This document shows positions 10,537 through 18,103 of a stretch of 34,540 nt of DNA, in pieces. The notes beneath the pieces are model-generated. The model did not search any database. It was given only the letters and a program-made list of their open reading frames with translations, and was not told where the DNA came from. A program made the position numbers and the translations under genes. Source of the stretch: Burkholderiales bacterium (GTDB lineage Bacteria > Pseudomonadota > Gammaproteobacteria > Burkholderiales > Burkholderiaceae_C); contig CANFPU010000023.1 in the NCBI GenBank assembly GCA_947448955.1, forward strand, positions 1-34,540, in the 5' to 3' direction. Every line of letters starts with the position of its first letter. Within the stretch, counting starts at the first letter, position 1.

Positions 10537-10577
10537 ATTGACACCGGCTAGTTCAAAGAATGGCCTGAGCGCTGGCT

Positions 10578-12272
10578 TCAGCCCGCCGTCGGCTCTTTTT
10601 CCTGCAGCAGGCGCCACATCACCTTGCCCGACCCGCTCTTGGGCAAAGACTGCGCAAACTCGACGATGCGCGGCACCTTGTAGGCCGCCATGTGTTCGCG
10701 CGCCCAGGCGATGATGTCCTCGGGTTCAGCACGGCCGCGCGCGGCCTCGCGCAGCACGACCACGGCCTTGACGGTCTCGCCACGGTAGGCGTCGCGGCTG
10801 GCGATCACGCAGGCTTCCTGGACCAACGGGCACTTGAACAACAGCAGCTCGACCTCGCTGGGCCAGACCTTGAAACCGCTGGCGTTGATCATCCGCTTCA
10901 GCCGGTCGGTGATGAAGAAAAAACCTTCCTCGTCCATCCGGCCGAGGTCGCCGGTGCGAAAAAACGGCTTGCCGTCGATCTCGATGAACGAGGCCTGCGT
11001 CGCCTCGGGATGGCCCCAGTAGCCCTTGAAGACCTGCGGCCCGTGGCTGACGATCTCGCCGGTCTCGCCGATACCCAGTTCGCGCCCGGTGTCGGGGTCG
11101 ATGATGCGCGAATCGGTGTCGAAGATCGGGATGCCCAGGCACTGCAGCTTGGCCCGCTCTGGCAGGTTGGCATGGGTCGGCGCAGCGGTTTCGGTCAGGC
11201 CATAACCTTCGGCGAAGACCAGATCGAACTCGGCCTGCAGCCGCTCGGCCACCGCCTGCGGCATCGCCGCACCACCGCCCGAAACGTATTTCAGGCTGCG
11301 CAGGTTGAAATTGGCGCTGTTCGGACTGCCCAGCAGGTCGATCACCATGGTCGGGATGCAAGACCAATGCGTGACCTGGTGGCGCTCGATCAGCCTGGCG
11401 GCCAGTTCGCGGTCCCAGCGCGGCAGCATCGCCTGGGTCAAGCCGCAGGCCACCGCCCCCAGACAACCGTAGATGAAGCCCGAGATGTGGAACATCGGCA
11501 ACACGCCCAAGGCCACAGTCTCTGGCCCGGCAAATCCCCAGACCGATCCGCCGATGGTGTTGTGCATCAGCGTTCGGTGGCTGTGCATGCAACCCTTGGG
11601 CAGGCCGGTGGTGCCGCTGGTGTAGGGCAGCAGCGCCAGGTCGTCGGGCTGTGCCAGGTGCTCGCTCGGCCGGTGGCCGGCGGCCAGCGCGTCGGTCCAG
11701 CGCGTGACACCGTCAGGCAACACCGAATCGGCCAGCAACCACTGCAGGATCGCCGGGCTGGGCAGCTCGGCCGGGTCGATCTCGGCAGGCATCGCGTCGG
11801 TGAATCGGGTCGCGACGACCTGGCGCAGGCGCTGCGCCGGCGGCAGCCGGGCATCGGCCTCGGCGACGACGCTGGCCAGGTCGGCCGTGGTCAGCACGAA
11901 GCGGGCACCCGGGTCGGTGATGTAGTGGCCGAACTCATCGGCCTTGTTCATCGGGTTGACGGGCACGACGACCGCGTCGGCACGCAGCACCGCATGCACC
12001 GCGACGATGAACTGCGGGCAGTTCTGCATGAACACCACGACCCGGTCGCCCTTGGCCAAACCATGGGCTTGCAGCCAGCCGGCCAGCGCCTCAGCCTGCG
12101 ACAGCAGTTCACCGTAGCTGAGCGCGCGGCCGAAAAACAAGCAGGCCGGCTTGCTCGGGTAGCGGCGCGCCGAGACTTCTAGGTTGAACCACAGACTGGT
12201 CTCGGGCAGCACCAGGTGGCGTGGCAGGCGCTTGGGCCAGGTCGCATCGTGGGGACGGGCAGGAAGATTCAT
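10578..12272 (-). CDS. AMP-forming acyl-CoA synthetase (fatty acid-CoA ligase family)
   Basis: A 564-residue adenylate-forming enzyme that activates a carboxylic acid to its CoA thioester via an acyl-AMP. The P-loop is YTSGTTGLPKG (217-227). GYGLTE lies at 356-361, RTGD at 439-442 and the hinge block DRLKRMINASGFKVWPSEVE at 456-475; the catalytic lysine is Lys550 (LPKSGSGK). All core motifs are intact. The chain length of the substrate cannot be read from sequence; the family covers medium/long-chain and branched acids. It is the last gene of the six-gene leftward catabolic cluster, about 110 bases after the CitE-like gene. ATG 12272 is preferred over the adjoining TTG. Its role may be to activate the pathway substrate or an unrelated acid. 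Confidence 0.93.
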   Translation of the reverse strand: MNLPARPHDATWPKRLPRHLVLPETSLWFNLEVSARRYPSKPACLFFGRALSYGELLSQAEALAGWLQAHGLAKGDRVVVFMQNCPQFIVAVHAVLRADAVVVPVNPMNKADEFGHYITDPGARFVLTTADLASVVAEADARLPPAQRLRQVVATRFTDAMPAEIDPAELPSPAILQWLLADSVLPDGVTRWTDALAAGHRPSEHLAQPDDLALLPYTSGTTGLPKGCMHSHRTLMHNTIGGSVWGFAGPETVALGVLPMFHISGFIYGCLGAVACGLTQAMLPRWDRELAARLIERHQVTHWSCIPTMVIDLLGSPNSANFNLRSLKYVSGGGAAMPQAVAERLQAEFDLVFAEGYGLTETAAPTHANLPERAKLQCLGIPIFDTDSRIIDPDTGRELGIGETGEIVSHGPQVFKGYWGHPEATQASFIEIDGKPFFRTGDLGRMDEEGFFFITDRLKRMINASGFKVWPSEVELLLFKCPLVQEACVIASRDAYRGETVKAVVVLREAARGRAEPEDIIAWAREHMAAYKVPRIVEFAQSLPKSGSGKVMWRLLQEKEPTAG

Positions 12273-12382
12273 CAAAGGCTTTGGTTGATCGACTCAGCCA
12301 GAGGTGTACCTCAGCCGCGCCAGCGCTGACATCCCGGCGAACCCGCGAAATGTCACCCAGGCGACGGCCGACATGCCAGGCG
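12273..12382. other. Gap between lyase and ligase genes with small inverted repeats
   Basis: The 110-base gap holds a short palindrome GAGGTGTACCTC (12301-12312) with 5-bp arms. It also holds an inverted repeat TGACAT/ATGTCA (12327-12332 and 12350-12355) with a 17-base spacer. Either could be an operator or processing site; no T-tract supports a terminator. No ORF of note. Confidence 0.35.
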
Positions 12383-13267
12383 TCAAGCGCCGACCGCGGC
12401 CTCGCGCAGAATCGCCTGGGCCCGCAGCAGCACCGGCCGGTCGACCATCTTGCCGTCGACCGCCACCGCTGCGCCGCCGGCTGCCGCCGCCAGCACCCGC
12501 TCGGCCCAAGCCCGTTCTTCGGGCGCCGGAGCGAGGTGGCGATTGACGCTGGCGACTTGGCGCGGGTGGATGCACAGCTTGCCGCCAAAGCCCAAGCGGC
12601 GCGCCCGCAACACGTCGCGGCGCAGGCCCTCCTCGTCTTCGATCGCAGTGCTGACGCCGTCGATCGGCGCCCCAATGCCAGCCAGTCTGGAGGCCATCAC
12701 CAGCTGCAAGCGAAACGGTAGCAACTCGTCCTCGGTCGCGTCGCGCAGCCCCAGATCGGCCTGCAGGTCGATCGTCCCGAAAGCCAGGCGCAACACGCCC
12801 GGCGCTGCAGCGATAGCGGCCAAACCGGCCAGGCCGGCAGCGCTCTCGACCAGTGGCAGCAGCGCACGCGCACCCGCCCCCATCACCGCCGCCAGCGTGT
12901 CGGCACGCTCGGCCTTGGGACACATCACCGCGGCCACACCAGGCGCACCGCACAGCGCCAGGTCGTCGACAAACCAGGGTGTGTCGACACTGTTGATGCG
13001 AACAATCACCGCCCTGTCAGGCCGCAACCAGGCCTGCAGCGCGGCGCGGGCGCTGTCCTTGTCGGCCGGCGCCACGGCATCCTCCAGGTCCAAGATCACC
13101 GCGCTCGCACCGGCTGCCAAGGCTTTGTCGAAGCGGTCAGGTCGCGACCCAGGCACAAACAGCAACGAGCGTTGACTGCTACCCAGCGCACCGGCCGCGC
13201 CATGGATCAGATCAGTGATCGGATCGGTGATCGGATGGGTGATCGGGTTGGCAAGGGGTTCGGTCAT
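12383..13267 (-). CDS. CitE/HpcH-type CoA-ester lyase (candidate citramalyl-CoA lyase)
   Basis: A 294-residue TIM-barrel lyase of the HpcH/HpaI aldolase and CitE family. These enzymes cleave or form C-C bonds in CoA esters such as malyl-, citramalyl- and citryl-CoA using Mg2+. Conserved blocks are RSLLFVPGSRPDRFDKAL (33-50), DLEDAV (60-65), VRIN with Arg90, LPLVES with Glu141 (metal ligand type), FGTIDLQADLG with Asp167 (metal ligand type) and GGKLCIHPRQV. The catalytic domain starts only at residue 33; the preceding part is low-complexity (PITHPITDPITD) and encoded by 12-bp repeats, an unusual N-terminal extension. Beside a CaiB-type transferase and a mesaconyl/itaconyl-CoA hydratase-like protein, the best guess is (S)-citramalyl-CoA lyase giving pyruvate and acetyl-CoA. 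The substrate is inferred. Confidence 0.88.
   Translation of the reverse strand: MTEPLANPITHPITDPITDLIHGAAGALGSSQRSLLFVPGSRPDRFDKALAAGASAVILDLEDAVAPADKDSARAALQAWLRPDRAVIVRINSVDTPWFVDDLALCGAPGVAAVMCPKAERADTLAAVMGAGARALLPLVESAAGLAGLAAIAAAPGVLRLAFGTIDLQADLGLRDATEDELLPFRLQLVMASRLAGIGAPIDGVSTAIEDEEGLRRDVLRARRLGFGGKLCIHPRQVASVNRHLAPAPEERAWAERVLAAAAGGAAVAVDGKMVDRPVLLRAQAILREAAVGA
13213..13248. repeat. Three tandem 12-bp repeats in the lyase N-terminus
   Basis: The units CAGTGATCGGAT, CGGTGATCGGAT and GGGTGATCGGGT lie side by side, with a further decayed copy before them. On the minus strand they encode repeated Pro-Ile-Thr-Asp/His tetrapeptides near the start of the CitE-like lyase. The 12-bp unit keeps the frame. 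Confidence 0.88.
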
Positions 13268-13331
13268 CGCGGTCAGCGCTCAGTTGATACGTCGGGGGCG
13301 TCGGGTCAAGCCGTCGCGGGTGCTCAGGCCA

Positions 13332-14513
13332 TCAGAAAACGCCGTCAAGCCTCATCTGCTCGATCTGAGCGGGGTCAAACCCCAGCCCGGCCAAGACCAT
13401 CAGGCTGTGCTCACCGACCGCGGGCACCGCGTCCATTCGGGCCTCGACACAGCCCGGCGGCAACAGGGCGGGCACCTTGCCGGCGGGCGTGTCGACCTCG
13501 GTCCAGCGTCCGCGCGCCAGCAGTTGCGGATGCGCCCAGACCTCCGCCAGACTGTTGACGCTGGCATTGGCGATGCCGGCAGCGTCAAGCCGATCGACCA
13601 CTTGCTCGGCCGTCATGGCCTCGAAAGCCACTGTGATCAGGCCGCGCAAAGCGTCGCGCGCCGCGCTGCGTCGCGCATTGGTGTTGAAGCGATCGTCCTC
13701 GGCGAGCGATGGTTGCCGCAGCACCTGCTGGCAAAAAATCTGCCACTCGCGATCGTTCTGCAAACCCATCATCACGACTTTGCCGTCGCCGGTGGCAAAC
13801 GGGCCATAGGGGTAGATCGTCGCGTGCGCCGCGCCAGCGCGGGGCGGCGGGCTCGCACCCTGGTAAGCGTAGTACAGCGGGTAGCTCATCCACTCGACCA
13901 TGCTCTCGAGCATCGAGACATCGATGTGCTTGCCGCGACCGGTGCGACCGCGCTGGATCAGCGCGGTCAGGATGTTGCTGTAGGCGTACATGCCGGCGGC
14001 GATGTCGGCGATCGAACAGCCGGCCTTGGCCGGCTCGTCAGCGCTGCCGGTGATCGAGACGAAGCCCGACTCGCTCTGGATCAGCAGGTCATAAGCCTTC
14101 TTGTCTCGGTAAGGCCCAGGATGGGCGTCATCGTTGCCATAGCCCGAGATGTCGCAGACGATCAGCTGCGGATACTTGGCCGACAAGGCCTCGTAGGACA
14201 GCCCCATGCGCGCTGCTGCACCCGGCGCCAAGTTCTGCACCAGCACATCGGCTTGCTGCAGCAGGCGCGCCAGCACCTCGTCGGCCTGTACATGCTTCAA
14301 GTCCAGCGTCAAGCTCTGCTTGCTGCGGTTGGTCCAGATGAAATGCGAGGCCAGACCGTTGACGCGCTCGTCGTAGCCGCGCGCAAAGTCGCCCACGCCA
14401 GGTCGCTCGACCTTGATCACCCGCGCGCCCTGGTCGGCGAGCTGGCGGGTGCAAAACGGTGCGGCGATCGCGTGTTCCAGCGCGACGACGGTGATGCCTT
14501 CAAGGGGCAGCAT
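13332..14513 (-). CDS. CaiB/BaiF (family III) CoA transferase
   Basis: A 393-residue family III CoA transferase, which moves CoA between carboxylic acids through an aspartyl-CoA intermediate. It begins LPLEGITVVALEHAIAAPFCTRQLADQGARVIKVERP, the classic family start. It has YDERVNGLASHFIWTNRSKQSLTLDL, and the probable catalytic Asp is Asp142 in KAYDLLIQSESG, followed by FVSITGSADEPAKAG. The start is ATG 14513 because GGAG lies seven bases upstream; an upstream GTG at 14534 has no such support. In clusters with a citramalyl-CoA lyase and a hydratase, such proteins act as itaconate (or succinyl-CoA:itaconate) CoA transferase, or as mesaconyl-CoA C1-C4 transferase. Which one cannot be decided here. 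It lies 64 bases before the lyase gene. Confidence 0.92.
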   Translation of the reverse strand: MLPLEGITVVALEHAIAAPFCTRQLADQGARVIKVERPGVGDFARGYDERVNGLASHFIWTNRSKQSLTLDLKHVQADEVLARLLQQADVLVQNLAPGAAARMGLSYEALSAKYPQLIVCDISGYGNDDAHPGPYRDKKAYDLLIQSESGFVSITGSADEPAKAGCSIADIAAGMYAYSNILTALIQRGRTGRGKHIDVSMLESMVEWMSYPLYYAYQGASPPPRAGAAHATIYPYGPFATGDGKVVMMGLQNDREWQIFCQQVLRQPSLAEDDRFNTNARRSAARDALRGLITVAFEAMTAEQVVDRLDAAGIANASVNSLAEVWAHPQLLARGRWTEVDTPAGKVPALLPPGCVEARMDAVPAVGEHSLMVLAGLGFDPAQIEQMRLDGVF

Positions 14514-14733
14514 CTGATTTCTCCAAGGTGGCACTCACCACCGACAGTGCGTATAGCCAGAAGCCGCTGGCGCCGCCAACCGGCTTGCATGCCGGCTGGC
14601 CCTCGCCGCTGCTCGGCCCCCTTGAGGGGGCTGAGGCCGGACACAAACGGCCTGCCGTTTGTGCCTGCCGAAGGGCTGGGCCTGCGGCCCAGCGCGACCT
14701 GCAAGGGCGGCGCCAGCCGCTACGGGGGTGGGC
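14514..14733. other. Intergenic region with a GC-rich palindromic element inside the catabolic cluster
   Basis: This 220-base gap separates the acyl-CoA dehydrogenase stop from the CoA transferase start. It carries four hairpin-forming palindromes in a row (14580-14693) and ends in GGGGGTGGGCC right at the dehydrogenase stop codon. It has no plausible gene; open frames through it have no ribosome site and no family features. It may act in mRNA processing, attenuation or partial termination between the two genes. Confidence 0.6.
14580..14693. repeat. Four-hairpin palindromic intergenic element
   Basis: The hairpins, in order, are: CCGGC/GCCGG (14580-14584 and 14591-14595); GCCCCC-TTGA-GGGGGC (14616-14631); CACAAACGGC/GCCGTTTGTG with a 2-base centre (14642-14663, 10-bp arms); and GCTGGGCC-TGC-GGCCCAGC (14675-14693). 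The perfect arms and close packing are typical of dispersed bacterial intergenic palindromic repeats. I believe similar GGGGGTGGGCC-ended elements are common in Comamonadaceae relatives, but that is memory. Only one copy is visible here. Confidence 0.75.
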
Positions 14734-15897
14734 CTAGAAACTCCGCGGCAAGCCGAGCACATGCTCGGCGACATAGCTCAGGATCATGTTGGTCGAGATC
14801 GGCGCCACCTGGTACAGCCGCGTCTCACGGAACTTGCGCTCGACGTCATATTCACAGGCAAAGCCGAAACCGCCATGGAACTGGATGCAGGCGTTGGCCG
14901 CCTCCCAGCTCGACTTGGCTGCCAGGTACTTGGCCATGTTGGCCTGGGCGCCGCAAGGCTGATGCGCGTCATACAGCGTGCAGGCCTGCCAACGCATCAG
15001 GTCGGCCGCCTCGACTTCGATATGGGCTTCGGCGATCGGGAACTGCACGCCCTGGTTCTGACCGATCGGCCGGCCGAAGACGACCCGGTCCTTGACATAG
15101 GCGCTGACGCGGTCGATGAACCAACGGCCGTCGCCGATGCACTCGGCGGCGATCAGCGTGCGCTCGGCATTCAGCCCGTCCAGGATGTACTTGAAGCCCT
15201 GACCTTCCTGGCCGATCAGGTTTTCCTCGGGGATCTCAAGGTTCTCGAAGAACAACTCATTGGTCTCATGGTTGACCATGTTGGCGATCGGGCTCACCGT
15301 CAAGCCATGGCCGATCGCGTCGCGCAGGTCGACGATGAACACCGACATGCCCTCACTCTTCTTCTTCACATCGGCCAGTGGCGTGGTGCGCGCCAGCAGG
15401 ATCATCAGGTCGGAATGCTGGATGCGAGAGATCCAGACCTTCTGGCCGTTGACGACATAGCGGCCGTCTTTCTTGACCGCCTGGGTCTTGATCTTGGTGG
15501 TGTCGGTGCCGGTGGTCGGCTCGGTCACGCCCATCGACTGCAGGCGCAATTCGCCGGCGGCGATCTTGGGCAGGTAGCGCTCCTTCTGCGCGTCGCTGCC
15601 ATGACGCAACAGCGTGCCCATGTTGTACATCTGGCCGTGGCAGGCCCCCGAGTTGCCACCCGCGCGGTTGATCTCCTCCATGATCACCGAGGCCTCGGCC
15701 AGGCCCAGGCCAGAACCCCCGTACTGCTGCGGGATCAGCGCAGCCATCCACCCGGCTTTGGTCAGCGCATCGACAAAGGCCTCCGGGTAGGCGCGCCGGC
15801 TGTCGACCTCGCGGTGGTAGGCGTCGGGGAACTCGGCGCACAGCGCGCGCACGGCGTCGCGGATGTCTTGGTAGCGATGGTCGGGATGATCGGTCAT
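14734..15897 (-). CDS. Acyl-CoA dehydrogenase family protein with displaced catalytic glutamate
   Basis: A 387-residue FAD-dependent acyl-CoA dehydrogenase fold. Conserved parts include PQQYGGSGLGLAEASVIMEEI, the FAD/substrate block LQSMGVTEPTTGTDT (about 119-133), GQKVWISRIQHSDLMIL, ANMVNHETNELFFENL, GQGFKYILDGLNAERTL and FHGGFGFACEYDVERKFRETR. The C-terminal position that usually carries the catalytic Glu (YEGT in medium-chain enzymes) reads YQVAPIST, so that Glu is absent. A Glu is instead present at residue 245 (GLNAER), the place used by isovaleryl-CoA and long-chain enzymes. It lies 16 bases after the hydratase-like gene, so co-transcription is likely. A dehydrogenase sits in the same type of cluster in itaconate-degrading pseudomonads; its substrate here might be methylsuccinyl-CoA or another branched acyl-CoA, which is inference. 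Confidence 0.93.
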   Translation of the reverse strand: MTDHPDHRYQDIRDAVRALCAEFPDAYHREVDSRRAYPEAFVDALTKAGWMAALIPQQYGGSGLGLAEASVIMEEINRAGGNSGACHGQMYNMGTLLRHGSDAQKERYLPKIAAGELRLQSMGVTEPTTGTDTTKIKTQAVKKDGRYVVNGQKVWISRIQHSDLMILLARTTPLADVKKKSEGMSVFIVDLRDAIGHGLTVSPIANMVNHETNELFFENLEIPEENLIGQEGQGFKYILDGLNAERTLIAAECIGDGRWFIDRVSAYVKDRVVFGRPIGQNQGVQFPIAEAHIEVEAADLMRWQACTLYDAHQPCGAQANMAKYLAAKSSWEAANACIQFHGGFGFACEYDVERKFRETRLYQVAPISTNMILSYVAEHVLGLPRSF

Positions 15898-15913
15898 GGT
15901 GTTCAGCAGGAGG

Positions 15914-16762
15914 TCAGGAATATTCGGCGCTGGCTTGCATCGTCAGCCAGCCTTCGTGGTCGCGGGTCCAGAGCTGCAGGCCGCGACCATCCGCGTCCGG
16001 TCGGCCGCAGACGGTGAAACGGTGGATGTCGAACACCGGTCGCAAGGCCTTGAACGTGAAGCGCTTGACCCGCGCCGCGGGCTGTTCTCGTCGCTGCAGG
16101 TCGAGCAGCAGCGTCGCGATCAACGGACCGTGCACGATCAGTCCGGGGTAGCCCTCGACCTCGGTCACATAAGACCGGTCGTAGTGGATACGGTGGCTGT
16201 TGAAGGTCAGCGCCGAGTAGCGAAACAGCATCACCGGGTCGGGCGTGATCTCGCGCCAGAACGCCGCATCAGCCGGCGCGGCCTGAGGTGGCGGCACCGG
16301 CGCATCCGGCGCAGGCGCGTCGCGGTAAACGATGTCGTGTTCCTCGCTGACGGCCAGCCCCTGGGCGTTGCGGATCTCGTGTCGCACCGTGACAAAGACC
16401 AACGAACCGCTGCGGCCGGTCTTGATGTTGACGTCGGCGATGGTGGAGTCGCGCGTGATCTCGTCGCCCACACGCAGCGGGTGGTGGAATTCCAGCCGGC
16501 CACCGGCCCACATGCGGCGCGGCAGCGGCACCGGCGGCAAGAATCCGCCGCGCTTGGGATGGCCGTCCTCGCCAATCTCACGGTGACGCGCCAGCGGCGT
16601 GAAGTACAGCCAGTGCCACAGCGGTGGCAATTCGCTACCGCGCGACGGCAAAGGCTCATCGCGGTCCAGCGTGGCCGACAGCGCGGCCACCGGCACGGCA
16701 GTCACCTCGTCGCCGCGCTGCTCGCTGCGGCCTATCCAATCGCGCAAATGCTGCAAATCCAT
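15914..16762 (-). CDS. MaoC/HTD2-like hydratase (mesaconyl-C4-CoA or itaconyl-CoA hydratase type)
   Basis: A 282-residue double-hot-dog protein of the FAS1-like dehydratase / HTD2 group. The first half holds PPLWHWLYFTPLARHREIGEDGHPKRGGFLPPVPLPRRMWAGG, highly typical of mesaconyl-C4-CoA hydratases. The second half has the hydratase-2 motif as YSALTFNSHRIHYDRSY (about 182-198) and GYPGLIVHGPL (204-214). The His/Asp pair there is where the hydratase active site is expected. The likely reaction is hydration of mesaconyl-C4-CoA or itaconyl-CoA to citramalyl-CoA, feeding the CitE-type lyase three genes on. AAGGGG about five bases upstream supports the ATG. A heptamer repeat array lies just upstream of the start. 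A more general enoyl-thioester hydratase role cannot be ruled out. Confidence 0.9.
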   Translation of the reverse strand: MDLQHLRDWIGRSEQRGDEVTAVPVAALSATLDRDEPLPSRGSELPPLWHWLYFTPLARHREIGEDGHPKRGGFLPPVPLPRRMWAGGRLEFHHPLRVGDEITRDSTIADVNIKTGRSGSLVFVTVRHEIRNAQGLAVSEEHDIVYRDAPAPDAPVPPPQAAPADAAFWREITPDPVMLFRYSALTFNSHRIHYDRSYVTEVEGYPGLIVHGPLIATLLLDLQRREQPAARVKRFTFKALRPVFDIHRFTVCGRPDADGRGLQLWTRDHEGWLTMQASAEYS

Positions 16763-16800
16763 CTCGACCCCTTGACCTCTCCACTGTCGACGCTTGTCAA

Positions 16801-16849
16801 TCGACTATCGACTGTCGACTGTCGTCTCTCGTTTCTCGTCTCTCGCCCT
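16801..16849. repeat. Heptanucleotide tandem array (seven units)
   Basis: Seven consecutive 7-bp units all begin with TCG: TCGACTA, TCGACTG twice, TCGTCTC, TCGTTTC, TCGTCTC and TCGCCCT. They lie 38 bases upstream of the hydratase-like start codon, between it and the upstream LDH2 gene. A diverged GTCGACG stretch precedes them. Confidence 0.88.
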
Positions 16850-16927
16850 TTGGTTCAACCCAAGCGCCTGAACCGTCTCCACTCAAGCCAGCATTTTCTG
16901 CGACGCCAGCTGCCGGCTTCGGACCTG

Positions 16928-18010
16928 TCAAGCCGCCAGCCCGGCGTCGGCTTGGACTTGGGCCGGATCGACGCCCAGCTTGCCCGCCGCGGCCAAGATC
17001 TCATGCCAGGTGGTCGCATCCACCGGCACGCCCTCGGCCGTGCGGCGCGCGCGCGACGCACGCTCGGGCTCGCCGGGCGAGCTGACCGGTGCAAACCCTT
17101 CGCGCGGCGGCGAAGCCTTGACCCAGTCCAGAAACGCCAGCGCCTCTTGCTCGAAACCCGCCCGATCGGCCAGCGCAGCCGGGTCGACCAGCACACTGAA
17201 CATGCCGTTGAGCACCCGGCGCTTGCTGGCTTCCGCATCTCGCTGGGTCATGCCGGCGGCCAGCGCACCACCCAACAGTTCGCACATCAGCGCCAGCCCA
17301 AAACCCTTGTGCGCGCCAAAGGTCAGCAACGCGCCGAAAGGCGGCACGACCGTGTACTTCGGGTCACGGGTCGCATGGCCCTGGTCGTCGATCAGGCAGT
17401 CCGGTGCGACCAACTCGCCCTTGTTCATCGCCACCCGGGTCTTGCCTTGGGCGATCACGCTGGTAGCGAAGTCCAGGATCACCGGGTCGCGACCGGTCAG
17501 CGGCACGCCGGCACAGAAGGGGTTGGTGCCGAAGCGTGCATCGGCGCCACCGTGCGGCGCGACGATGCCGCGCGAGATCACATTGACGAAGTGCATCGAC
17601 ACCATTCCGGCGGCGGCGGCTTGCTCGGCCCACGCCCCGATGCGGCCGAGGTGATGCGCATTGCCCAGCGCGACGATACAACTGCCCGTCGAGCGTGCAC
17701 GCGCGATGCCCAGCGCCATCGCCTCCTCGCCGATCACCTGGCCGAATCCGCTGTTGCCATCGAGCCGCAACATCGAGCCACCGTCGAGCAGCGTCGTGAC
17801 ATGGGCGTTGGGCGTCAGGCCACCCTGCAAAAAGGAATCGGTGTAGCGCGGCAGCATGCCGATACCGTGCGAGTCATGGCCGGTGAGGTTGGCGGCGATC
17901 AGGTTGGTCGCGACGGCCTTCACCTCGGCCTCCTCGCTGCCAAAGCCCCGCACCAGGCGCTGCATCGCAGCGGTCAAGCGCGGAACAGGAATCAGGTAGG
18001 TGTCGGTCAT
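16928..18010 (-). CDS. LDH2/malate dehydrogenase family NAD(P)-dependent oxidoreductase
   Basis: A 360-residue member of the type-2 malate/L-lactate dehydrogenase family, which lacks a Rossmann fold and reduces 2-oxo acids or cyclic imines with NAD(P)H (or the reverse). Marks are ANLTGHDSHGIGMLPRY (about 40-56), LDGNSGFGQVIGEEAM, the active-site histidine region NAHHLGRIGAWAEQA (117-131), FGTNPFCAGVPLTGRDPVILDFATS, and FGAHKGFGLALMCELLGGALA. It appears to be the first gene of the leftward cluster, with slyX divergent across 93 bases. In this context it may oxidise a 2-hydroxy acid such as a malate or citramalate analogue. The frame is open further upstream; an ATG at 18043 is an alternative start, but this one matches the family. 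Confidence 0.92.
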   Translation of the reverse strand: MTDTYLIPVPRLTAAMQRLVRGFGSEEAEVKAVATNLIAANLTGHDSHGIGMLPRYTDSFLQGGLTPNAHVTTLLDGGSMLRLDGNSGFGQVIGEEAMALGIARARSTGSCIVALGNAHHLGRIGAWAEQAAAAGMVSMHFVNVISRGIVAPHGGADARFGTNPFCAGVPLTGRDPVILDFATSVIAQGKTRVAMNKGELVAPDCLIDDQGHATRDPKYTVVPPFGALLTFGAHKGFGLALMCELLGGALAAGMTQRDAEASKRRVLNGMFSVLVDPAALADRAGFEQEALAFLDWVKASPPREGFAPVSSPGEPERASRARRTAEGVPVDATTWHEILAAAGKLGVDPAQVQADAGLAA

Positions 18011-18103
18011 CGCGGGCTCGCTGTGAGGTTGAATGGCTACCATCCTAGCCGGCTCAGCAGCGCCGTTGCCCGCCGCAGGGGGAATTTCGCGTCCAATACC
18101 GGC

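Noticed and set aside
10692-12182. Open frame of about 500 codons antisense to the acyl-CoA ligase
   Set aside because: The ligase has every adenylation motif; the antisense frame is a composition artefact.
13215-15095. Long + strand open frame of over 600 codons antisense to the CoA transferase and dehydrogenase
   Set aside because: Shadow of two well-supported genes on the minus strand; it also runs through the palindromic element, and shows no domain or ribosome site.
15896-18103. Very long + strand open frame running opposite the hydratase and LDH2 genes into slyX
   Set aside because: It lies antisense to two clear genes, has biased His/Arg/Gln-rich composition typical of high-GC shadow frames, and only its last 72 codons (slyX) have family features.
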